Shown here one piece after another: positions 25,617-33,144 of a DNA stretch of 64,000 bases. The position numbers and the translations under genes were made by a program. The notes under the pieces are model-generated. The model was given only the letters and a program-made list of their open reading frames with translations. It had not been told where the DNA came from and did not search any database. The stretch covers positions 124,001-188,000 of the forward strand of contig CAMFLR010000002.1 in assembly GCA_945957605.1 (NCBI GenBank), written 5' to 3'. Position 1 is the first letter of the stretch, and the number at the start of each line of letters is the position of its first letter. This DNA comes from an uncultured Isosphaeraceae bacterium. GTDB lineage: Bacteria; Planctomycetota; Planctomycetia; Isosphaerales; Isosphaeraceae.

Positions 25617-26638
25617 ATCTTCACTCCCAACTCCCTCCGCACAATCTTTACCCCCTCAACCATCGCCTTGCTCTTCGCAATCGCCACATGACGCGCCGTC
25701 TGCGAAAACCCGCAATCAGGCGTTACCGAAACACGCTCAGCCGGCACATATTTCAAAACGGTACGCAGCCGCTCGGCCACGAGTTCTGCCGGTTCAATCC
25801 AGGTATTCTTGACATCGACCAATCCCACCGCCACGTCGATGTTGTCGGGCAATTGCGCCAGCAGTTCGACCTCGGCCATTTCACGACTGGCAAATTCGAG
25901 CGTAAGCTGGTTCACCTTCACCTGACCGATGTGTGGAAACAGCCCCGCATAGCTCCGCCAGCCGACGGCGCGTGCCCGATAATTGCCGAAGCACATATGC
26001 ATACTGATGTAGGCATCAACGCCTTCCACCGTGCGGGCAATGACATCAAGAAAGTGGCCGGGCTCGTCAGGATGGCACGCGAAGCTTGGTTCGTCGAGTT
26101 GCAGGAAGTCGATGCCCGCAGCAACGCACGCTTTCAACTCGGCGTTTACGATCGGAATCAACGCTTCGGTAACGGCGTTGCGATCGCGATACACCTCGCC
26201 GCCACCGATGCAGCCCGCCAGCGTAAATGCGCCGGGAACAGGCATCTTGATGGGAGCGTCGGTCGCCTCGCGGAACCGCTTGTATTCCTCGATCAGCCCC
26301 AGGCCTTTCGGCGCAGTCACAGGCGCAATACAAACATATTTGGAACGCTGGTCGTGCGCCGGAGCGCCCCACTTGCGCTGGGTGGGAATCGGCTTCAAAC
26401 CAGTCAAGTAATCATAGAAGCCGAGGTTGAAATCGATGCGCTGCATCTCGCCGTCAGTGATGCGGTCGAGACCGGCGCGAAGCTGGTCGTCGACCGCGAC
26501 TTGCACCGCGTCGCGCACGGCTTCGGCGCGATCGAGCGGGCCGAAGCGCTCGGGCGACTCGGCCACATCCGCGATGAATTTTTCGTACCAACCCGGAAAC
26601 GACCAGCTACCGATCACGGTCGCGGGGATCAACATCAT
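25613..26638 (-). CDS. MetE-core (cobalamin-independent methionine synthase-like) protein
   Basis: This 341-residue protein corresponds to the catalytic C-terminal barrel of MetE, without the N-terminal half. The zinc site appears complete: YISMHMCFGN (His-x-Cys), TLEFASREM (Glu) and TPDCGFSQTARHV (Cys). The start region ATVIGSWSFPGWY and the motif QLDEPSF are typical of the family. Stand-alone cores use methyl donors other than triglutamated folate in some microbes, so homocysteine or another thiol may be the acceptor. No corrinoid protein lies nearby. The ATG at 26638 follows GGGG; a TTG at 26653 overlapping the previous stop is the alternative. The next gene overlaps by four bases. Confidence 0.85.
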   Translation of the reverse strand: MMLIPATVIGSWSFPGWYEKFIADVAESPERFGPLDRAEAVRDAVQVAVDDQLRAGLDRITDGEMQRIDFNLGFYDYLTGLKPIPTQRKWGAPAHDQRSKYVCIAPVTAPKGLGLIEEYKRFREATDAPIKMPVPGAFTLAGCIGGGEVYRDRNAVTEALIPIVNAELKACVAAGIDFLQLDEPSFACHPDEPGHFLDVIARTVEGVDAYISMHMCFGNYRARAVGWRSYAGLFPHIGQVKVNQLTLEFASREMAEVELLAQLPDNIDVAVGLVDVKNTWIEPAELVAERLRTVLKYVPAERVSVTPDCGFSQTARHVAIAKSKAMVEGVKIVRRELGVKM

Positions 26639-26649
26639 CTGCCCCAAGA

Positions 26650-28524
26650 TCAAGGTTTGCCGACAACTTTATCGACGGAGTCGACGGAGATCGGATGATA
26701 GAAGGGCCGAGCCTTGGCGTAAATTGCCTTCGCTCGCGCCTTGCCGGCGTCGGTTTTCACCAGTTCCTTGTAGAGTGGCATCAGGAACTTGCGACGGCCG
26801 ATCGTCGTCAGGAATTCTTCGAGACGGGCAAACGCCGGCTCATAATTATTGCGCACGCACATCAACAGCCACTGGGCTGCGATTTCGGAGTTGCCCCGCT
26901 TCGTCAGACCGAAGGCGTCGTCGAGATCCTTCATCTTTCCTTGAGGCAGGTTCTCGGGAAGTGCACGAAGGAACTGGAGCCACTCGTGGGTTGTCCAGTC
27001 ATTGGTGGGAATCGAACTCGCCATCAAGCCGCCGGCAAACGCATCGGCCGCCTTGCGAATCGCTTGCAACTTGGGCGAGTGCGGCTCGGTGTATTTCCCC
27101 TTGAGGTCAGCCTGTTCCAGCCAGGCGTCAAGGTCGATTGTCGCCGCGGCTTGCGGATTTTTGGGGAAGAGATTCGCCTTCAAATCCGCGACGAAATCGG
27201 CGGTTGTGATCGTCTTGAACGCGTGGCGAGCAAAATAGCCCTTGAGCCACTCATCAAATTCAGCGCGGCCGAAAGCGTTTTCCAGCGTCTTCAGAAAGAG
27301 CGCCCCCTTTTCATAAGGAACGCGGGTCATCCCTTCGTCTGGGTCGCGCCCTTCGAGGTTCACGTGCAAGATCTGGTCGATCGGCTTGTGCGACGCCAGT
27401 TCTTCCTTCAACTCGCCAAAGCCGAGCACCTCTTCAACCTGAGCCACATCCTTGCCGTAAATCTCCTCGATGATTCGCCGCTCGCCGTAGGTGGTGAACC
27501 CTTCATTGAGCCAGAAGTCGCGCCAGGTGGCGTTCGTCACGAGATTGCCCGACCAGGAGTGCGCCAGTTCATGCGCGATCAAGGCGACCAGCGACCGATC
27601 GCCCGCAATGACCGTCGGCGTCGCGAAGGTTAGTCGCGGATTTTCCATTCCGCCAAACGGGAAGCTGGGCGGCAGGACGAGAATGTCGTAGCGTTCCCAG
27701 CGATAGGGGCCAAACTTCCGCTCGGCGGCTTCAACCATCTTTTCGGTGTCGGCGAATTCCCAGGCTGCCTTTTCGACGACCGAAGGCTCGGCCCAAACGC
27801 CCGTGCGCGGACCAATTTCCTTGAACTTGAGATCGCCAACTGCCAGCGCAACTAAATAGGAAGGGATCGATTCGTTCATCGTGAAGATGAACGCCCCGTC
27901 CTTGCCGCGCGGCTCGCGCTCGGCACTCATCACGGCCTGCAAGCCTTCGGGGACGTGAATCGTCGCCTTGTATGTGACGCGAATGCCGGGGGAATCCTGC
28001 AACGGAATCCACGAGCGGGCGTGAATCGCTTCAGACTGTGTGAACATGAAAGGATGCTTGCCGCCTGCGGTTCGCGCGGGGTCGAGCCACTGCACGGCCG
28101 AGGCTTGAGGCGACGTCTTGTAGCTGATCCGAACGAATTTCGCTTTTTCCGGCAGCGTCACTTCGAGCGCGGCGCCGAGAATCGGATCGGCGCGATTGAG
28201 GTGGAATGTCGTCTCGGCAAGTTTGTCGGCCGTCACGCCCGCTTCAACCTTGTTGATCGTCAAATCGCGCGTGTCGAGCACGAGCAGGCCTTCGCTCTTG
28301 CGCTCGATCGTGAGCAGCGCCTGGCCGCTCAGCGTCTTGGTCGCGAAGTCGACAGTCAAATCAAGATCGACGTGGCGAACCACTGCCACGTCGGGATTGC
28401 CGAACGAATGCTTGTCCAACCGATCCGACGGATTTCCCACGCCCTGCGCAAAGGCCGGCATTTCAACAACTCCCAGCAGCATCGCATGAACCACGACAGC
28501 CAGCACCAGCGACCAAACCCGCAT
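26650..28524 (-). CDS. Exported M1-family metallo-aminopeptidase
   Basis: This 624-residue zinc peptidase is of the aminopeptidase N / leukotriene A4 hydrolase type. A signal peptide (about 1-27, ending EMPAFAQ) points to a periplasmic or secreted enzyme. FGGMENPRLTFATP is the G-x-M-E-N exopeptidase motif, and LIAHELAHSWSGNLVTNATWRDFWLNEGF gives H-E-x-x-H with the second zinc Glu. The C-terminal helical domain is present, so it looks full length. GGAGA precedes the ATG at 28524; a farther upstream in-frame start is rejected because the signal peptide begins here. It is the first gene of the six-gene minus-strand operon. Confidence 0.92.
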   Translation of the reverse strand: MRVWSLVLAVVVHAMLLGVVEMPAFAQGVGNPSDRLDKHSFGNPDVAVVRHVDLDLTVDFATKTLSGQALLTIERKSEGLLVLDTRDLTINKVEAGVTADKLAETTFHLNRADPILGAALEVTLPEKAKFVRISYKTSPQASAVQWLDPARTAGGKHPFMFTQSEAIHARSWIPLQDSPGIRVTYKATIHVPEGLQAVMSAEREPRGKDGAFIFTMNESIPSYLVALAVGDLKFKEIGPRTGVWAEPSVVEKAAWEFADTEKMVEAAERKFGPYRWERYDILVLPPSFPFGGMENPRLTFATPTVIAGDRSLVALIAHELAHSWSGNLVTNATWRDFWLNEGFTTYGERRIIEEIYGKDVAQVEEVLGFGELKEELASHKPIDQILHVNLEGRDPDEGMTRVPYEKGALFLKTLENAFGRAEFDEWLKGYFARHAFKTITTADFVADLKANLFPKNPQAAATIDLDAWLEQADLKGKYTEPHSPKLQAIRKAADAFAGGLMASSIPTNDWTTHEWLQFLRALPENLPQGKMKDLDDAFGLTKRGNSEIAAQWLLMCVRNNYEPAFARLEEFLTTIGRRKFLMPLYKELVKTDAGKARAKAIYAKARPFYHPISVDSVDKVVGKP

Positions 28525-29025
28525 CGTAAGTGTCTCCACCGCGCCGGCGTTGCATTTGCTCAACACCGCCTGGATTCCTTGAAACGCAGCCGACCGTTCT
28601 CCTCCCAAGAATCTAACCAGGCACGTCCTATGACTCTAGTGCCCTATGCATGTTCTCGGGCCGATCTGATACGATGGTTGGGTGCAAGCGAGGAATTTAG
28701 AAAAAAAGCGCCAACAGCCAATTGCATCCATCCCGTAGTTGTAGGTACGGTAGGGGAGTTGTTGAACAATTGCCCCACCTCATCCCACGGTAGGGGCTCG
28801 TCTGGAGGTCGCCGAGGCTTTCAGCGAGGGAGTAATCGGGGATGCCTTCCTGACGGGAGTCTGTCTGACGTAAGTTCAGGAAAGACTTCTCCTTCCGCCT
28901 CGAACCTCGCCTTCGCCTCGCGGTCTGGTTACATACAACACCACTTACCTCAGGCTCAACGCGGGACCTGGTCGTTCGCAGTTTGATCGACCGGCCACCG
29001 GAGTCCTCGAAACGGAGACGACTTG
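28525..29025 (+). promoter_or_regulatory. 501-base divergent region between the M1 and DUF1501 genes
   Basis: No gene is evident. It should hold promoters for both flanking operons, but I found no strong sigma-70 pair. The decamer ACGGTAGGGG occurs twice (around 28748 and 28784), once next to GAGTTGTTGAACAATTG, which contains the palindrome TTGTTGAACAA. These could be operator-like sites. GGAG lies shortly before the DUF1501 ATG at 29026. Confidence 0.4.
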
Positions 29026-30336
29026 ATGAAGGGCGGCATAATCGGTCGTGGCCTGTTCACCCGGCGCGGATTCCTCACCGTGGGCGCCGCTGGTTTCGGT
29101 CTCAGCCTCGGCGACTATTTCGCCATGAAGGCGAAGGCGGACCAGAAGAATTTCGGGCCGATCGCGGCAAAGGCCGACTCGATCATCCATATCTTCCTGC
29201 CAGGTGGTATCGCCCACCAGGAAACGTTCGACCCCAAGCCGTTCGCTCCGGTCGAATATCGCGGTGAACTCCGCCACATCCCGACGAAGATCGACGGCGA
29301 GTTCTTCAGCGAAACGCTGCCGCAGACCGCTCAGATCGCCGACAAGCTCACCGTCATCCGCTCGATGACCCACGGCGAAGCGGCCCACGAGCGCGGCACG
29401 CACAACATGTTCACGGGCTATCGTCCCAGCCCGGCACTCATGTATCCCAGCATGGGTAGCGTCGTCTCGCACGAATACGGCCCGCGCAACAACCTGCCGC
29501 CGTATGTTTGCGTTCCGACTCAGCCGAACGTCTATGCCGGCACCGGCTACCTCAGCTCGAGCTTCTCGCCATTCAGCCTCGGTGCGGACCCCGCGAACAA
29601 CGGCTTCCGCGTGCAAGACCTGAACCTGCCGGGCGGCATCAACGACTCGCGCTTCGCCACCCGCCGTCACGTCCTCGAAGCCGTCAACGACCATTTCCAG
29701 AAGAAGGAAAAGGCCGACGGTCTCGCCGCGATGGACACCTTCTACGACCGGGCTTACAGCCTGATCAGCTCGCAGAAGGCCCGCGAAGCGTTCAATATCG
29801 ACGCCGAGCCCGCCGCGATTCGCGACGAATACGGCCGCAACACCGCCGGTCAGCGTATGCTGATGGCTCGCCGCCTCGTTGAAGCCGGCGTTCGCTTCGT
29901 CGCCCTCCAGTACGGCGGTTGGGACCTTCACACCAACATCGCCGCCGGCATGCGAAGCCAGATGCCCGCGTTCGACCAGGGTTATGCGGCGTTGATTCGC
30001 GACCTCGATCGTCGTGGTCTGCTCAACCGCACGATCGTCATGGTGTCCTCGGAATTCGGCCGCACGCCGAAGATCAACAAGGATGCCGGCCGCGACCACT
30101 GGCCGAAAGTCTTCAGCGTCGTCCTCGCGGGCGGCGGCGTGAAGAAGGGTTTTGTCTTCGGTGCCTCGAACGCCACCGCGACCGAGCCTGAACGCGACCC
30201 GATCGGCCCTGAAGACCTCGCGACCACGCTGTACCATCAGCTTGGCATCGTCGCCGACAAGGAACTGATGGCGCCGGGCAACCGCCCCATCGAAATCGTC
30301 GACGGTGGCAAGGTTCGCAACGAACTGCTCGGTTAA
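29026..30336 (+). CDS. DUF1501 protein with Tat-type signal
   Basis: This 436-residue exported protein is of the sulfatase-like DUF1501 family, abundant in planctomycetes. The N-terminus has a twin-arginine signal, FTRRGFLTVGAAGFG, so it is probably exported folded. Family features are IIHIFLPGGIAHQETFDPKP, VIRSMTHGEAAHERGTHNMFTGY, YPSMGSVVSHEYG and VMVSSEFGRTPKINKDAGRDHWPK, the last two resembling alkaline-phosphatase-superfamily metal-site regions. The ATG at 29026 follows GGAG; a TTG one codon earlier is less likely. It opens the 29-38 kb run of exported proteins, where DUF1501 and DUF1549/DUF1553 genes are commonly paired. No activity has been proven for the family to my knowledge. Confidence 0.95.
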   Translation: MKGGIIGRGLFTRRGFLTVGAAGFGLSLGDYFAMKAKADQKNFGPIAAKADSIIHIFLPGGIAHQETFDPKPFAPVEYRGELRHIPTKIDGEFFSETLPQTAQIADKLTVIRSMTHGEAAHERGTHNMFTGYRPSPALMYPSMGSVVSHEYGPRNNLPPYVCVPTQPNVYAGTGYLSSSFSPFSLGADPANNGFRVQDLNLPGGINDSRFATRRHVLEAVNDHFQKKEKADGLAAMDTFYDRAYSLISSQKAREAFNIDAEPAAIRDEYGRNTAGQRMLMARRLVEAGVRFVALQYGGWDLHTNIAAGMRSQMPAFDQGYAALIRDLDRRGLLNRTIVMVSSEFGRTPKINKDAGRDHWPKVFSVVLAGGGVKKGFVFGASNATATEPERDPIGPEDLATTLYHQLGIVADKELMAPGNRPIEIVDGGKVRNELLG

Positions 30337-30357
30337 GTTAGAATCTGATATGTCGAC

Positions 30358-30392
30358 GTCGCGGACGGGTGGCACTTCCATCCGTCCGCGAC
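30358..30392 (+). other. Intercistronic hairpin, DUF1501 to PPC gene
   Basis: GTCGCGGACGG (30358-30368) and CCGTCCGCGAC (30382-30392) form a perfect 11-bp stem with a 13-base loop. There is no T-run. It may stabilise upstream mRNA or act as a weak terminator. Confidence 0.65.
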
Positions 30393-30582
30393 ACGGCATG
30401 TGCTAAAGATCTCTCTGATCAACGCGTTTGAATTCTAAAATCACGCGCTTGCCGATCGAAACGCCGCACTTGCCTCCCGCCTTTGGCTTTGGTCTTGCTA
30501 GTCGTCTGATATTCGCGGCCTGCACGAGTCTGACCGACGCGACGACCTGCCGCGACTCCCTACCTCGACCGGGATCATCCCC

Positions 30583-33027
30583 ATGCGTTCCAAATCCTTC
30601 CTCGCCTTCGTGCTCCTCTCCCTGACAACGAGCGCGGTCCACGCCGCATCGCCGGCCCTCAGCGCCATCCGGCCTCTGGGCGGACAGCGTGGCACGGAGC
30701 TCGAAATCGTCTTGTCGGGAGACCGGCTGGCCGACGCCAAGGAAGTGATGTTCTATCAGCCGGGAATCACGGTGACGAAGATCACCCCCGTGAACAACCA
30801 GGCGATCAAGGTAGTCGTCAAGATCGCCCCAGACTGCCGCCTCGGCCTGTTCGACCTTCGCCTTCGCACCGCGACCGGTCTGAGCGAGCTGCGAACCTTC
30901 AGCGTCGGCTCGCTCAAGGAAGCGAACGAAGTCGAGCCGAACAACGACTTCATCAAGCCGCAAGTCATCGCGATGAACAGCGTTGTCAACGGCATCGCCG
31001 ACAACGAAGACGTCGACTATTACGAGGTGACGGCGAAGAAGGGCGAGCGAATCACCGCCGAAGTCGAAGGCATTCGCAACGGCATCTCGATGTTCGACCC
31101 GTACGTGGCGATCATGGACGCCAAGCGATTCGAGCTGTCGTCGAGCGACGACTCTGCCCTGATCTTCCAGGACGGCTTTGCCTCAATCGTCGTCCCGTCC
31201 GACGGTAAGTACATTGTCCAGGTCCGCGAAAGTGCCTATGCCGGCAACGGCGCCTGCCTTTATCGTCTGCACATCGGCAACTACCCCCGCGCCACCGCGA
31301 CAGTTCCCGCCGGCGGCAAGCTCGGCGACACGGTGAACGTCAAGTGGATTGGCGACGTGATGGGCGACCGCACGACCGCGGTCAAACTGCCGGCCACCTT
31401 TGAGAAGAACTTCGGCATCGCCAATCAAGACGATCGGGGCATCTCCCCCTACCCCAATGTCTTCCGCCTCAGCACGTTCGGCAATGTCATCGAAACCGAG
31501 CCCAACGACGAACAGGCCAAGGCGAACGTCTTCGAAGCCCCGATGGCCGTGAACGGCGTGATCGGCAAGGTTGAAGACAACGACTACTTCGTTTTCAAGG
31601 CGAAGAAGGGGCAGGTTTTCGACATCCGGGCAATCGCCCGTGCCCTTCGTTCCCCGCTCGACCCGGTCTTGCACATCATCAAGAAGGGCGGCCCCTACCT
31701 CGCCGGTAACGACGACGGCGAAGGCCCCGACAGCTACATTCGCTTCACCGCTCCCGACGACGGCGAATACATCCTCTGGCTGCACGACCATCTCAAGAAG
31801 GGCGGCCCCGACTACTTCTACCGGATCGAAGTCGCCCCCGTCGCCGCCAAGCTCGTCACCAGCGTCCCCAACGAAAGCATGCAGCGCGGTACGGGTGCGA
31901 TCAACGTCGCCGTCCCGCGTGGCAATCGCCAGTCGATCCTCGTCAACGTCTCGCGAGCCGATTTCGGTGGCGACCTCAAAATCACGCTGCCCAACTTGCC
32001 TGCCGGCATGACGCTCGACGCCGATCCCATGTACGCCAACCTTGCGACGATGCCCGTGCTGCTCACGGCCGCCGCCGATGCACCGGTCGCCGGCTCGATG
32101 TCGACCGTCGTGGGCACGCACGTCGATCCCAAGGTGCAAATCCCTTGCGAGTTCAACCAGACGATCGAGCTCGTTCTGGGTGCCAACAACGTCAACTTCT
32201 GGGGACGCGTCGCCGAGAAGCTGCCCGTCGCCGTTACCGATGAGGCCCCCTTCACCGTCGAGATCGTCGAGCCCAAGGTTCCCCTCGTTCGCGGCGGCTC
32301 GATGAACCTCAAGGTCATCGCCAAGCGTAAAGCTGGCTTCACCGCGCCGATTTCGGTGTATCTCCCCTGGAATCCTCCAGGCGTCGGCTCTGCGGGCGGC
32401 GTGGTGATCCCCGAGAAGGCGAACGAAGCCCTGATCCCGCTCAACGCCGACGGCGGTGCCGAGTTGAAGACCTGGCGCATCGTCGTTGACGCCACGACGA
32501 CCGTTCCCACCGGCCCGATCAAGGTTTCGACCCAGCTCGCGAAGCTCACAATCGCCTCGCAGTTCGTGACCCTCGGCTTCCAGGCCGCGAGCGTCGAACA
32601 GGGCAAGGAAACCGACCTCGTAGCGACGGTTAATAAGGCAGTCGATTTCCCCGGTGAAGCCCAGGTGACGCTGATCGGCCTCCCCAACAAGGTGACGACC
32701 GACGTCAAGAAGATCACCAAGGACTCGAAGGAAATCGTCTTCCACCTGAAGACCGACAAGGTTTCGCCGGCCGGCAACCACCAGAACTTGTTCTGCCAGT
32801 TGGTCGTCACGCAGAACGGCGAGCCGATCATTCATAACCTTGGTACGGGCACGTTGCGAGTCGATGTTCCCCTGCCGCCCAAGCCCGCGCCTGCGGCTGC
32901 TCCGGCCCCTGCACCTGCTGCAGCGGCTCCCAAGCCCGCCGCACCGGCCCCGCCGGTCGAAAAACGGCTCACCCGCCTCGAAAAGCTTCGGCTCGAAGCG
33001 GCGGAAAAAGCCAAGTCCGGCAAGTAA
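30583..33027 (+). CDS. Exported PPC-domain beta-sandwich protein
   Basis: This is an 814-residue secreted protein. The signal peptide is about residues 1-21 (ending AVHAASPA). Residues about 22-110 resemble an IPT/TIG-like Ig fold (IRPLGGQRGTELEIVLSG). Two pre-peptidase C-terminal (PPC) domains follow: EVEPNNDFIKPQVI ... GIADNEDVDYYEVTAKKGERI and ETEPNDEQAKANVF ... GKVEDNDYFVFKAKKGQVFDI. The rest is Ig-like beta-sandwich sequence, then an Ala/Pro-rich region and a basic tail KLRLEAAEKAKSGK. PPC domains often bind carbohydrate or help export. It is second in the DUF1501 block. Likely a large adhesive or scaffold protein. Confidence 0.85.
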   Translation: MRSKSFLAFVLLSLTTSAVHAASPALSAIRPLGGQRGTELEIVLSGDRLADAKEVMFYQPGITVTKITPVNNQAIKVVVKIAPDCRLGLFDLRLRTATGLSELRTFSVGSLKEANEVEPNNDFIKPQVIAMNSVVNGIADNEDVDYYEVTAKKGERITAEVEGIRNGISMFDPYVAIMDAKRFELSSSDDSALIFQDGFASIVVPSDGKYIVQVRESAYAGNGACLYRLHIGNYPRATATVPAGGKLGDTVNVKWIGDVMGDRTTAVKLPATFEKNFGIANQDDRGISPYPNVFRLSTFGNVIETEPNDEQAKANVFEAPMAVNGVIGKVEDNDYFVFKAKKGQVFDIRAIARALRSPLDPVLHIIKKGGPYLAGNDDGEGPDSYIRFTAPDDGEYILWLHDHLKKGGPDYFYRIEVAPVAAKLVTSVPNESMQRGTGAINVAVPRGNRQSILVNVSRADFGGDLKITLPNLPAGMTLDADPMYANLATMPVLLTAAADAPVAGSMSTVVGTHVDPKVQIPCEFNQTIELVLGANNVNFWGRVAEKLPVAVTDEAPFTVEIVEPKVPLVRGGSMNLKVIAKRKAGFTAPISVYLPWNPPGVGSAGGVVIPEKANEALIPLNADGGAELKTWRIVVDATTTVPTGPIKVSTQLAKLTIASQFVTLGFQAASVEQGKETDLVATVNKAVDFPGEAQVTLIGLPNKVTTDVKKITKDSKEIVFHLKTDKVSPAGNHQNLFCQLVVTQNGEPIIHNLGTGTLRVDVPLPPKPAPAAAPAPAPAAAAPKPAAPAPPVEKRLTRLEKLRLEAAEKAKSGK

Positions 33028-33040
33028 TTCACCACGCCAT

Positions 33041-33078
33041 CGTTGAACTCGCAGCCTTCAAACGTTGCGGGTTCAACG
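33041..33078 (+). other. Intercistronic hairpin, PPC gene to DUF1549 gene
   Basis: CGTTGAACTCGCA (33041-33053) and TGCGGGTTCAACG (33066-33078) form a 13-bp stem with one G-U pair and a 12-base loop, 14 bases past the stop codon. No T-run follows. Confidence 0.65.
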
Positions 33079-33144
33079 CGTTCTGTACAACACCGATCAC
33101 GCCCCGACGACGCGAAGACGGGTCCCTGAGTGAGAGAGGTTCTG

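Noticed and set aside
28945-30399. A 484-codon antisense frame over the DUF1501 gene
   Set aside because: The sense strand has a Tat signal and family motifs; the antisense frame is a shadow with Val/Arg/Ala bias.
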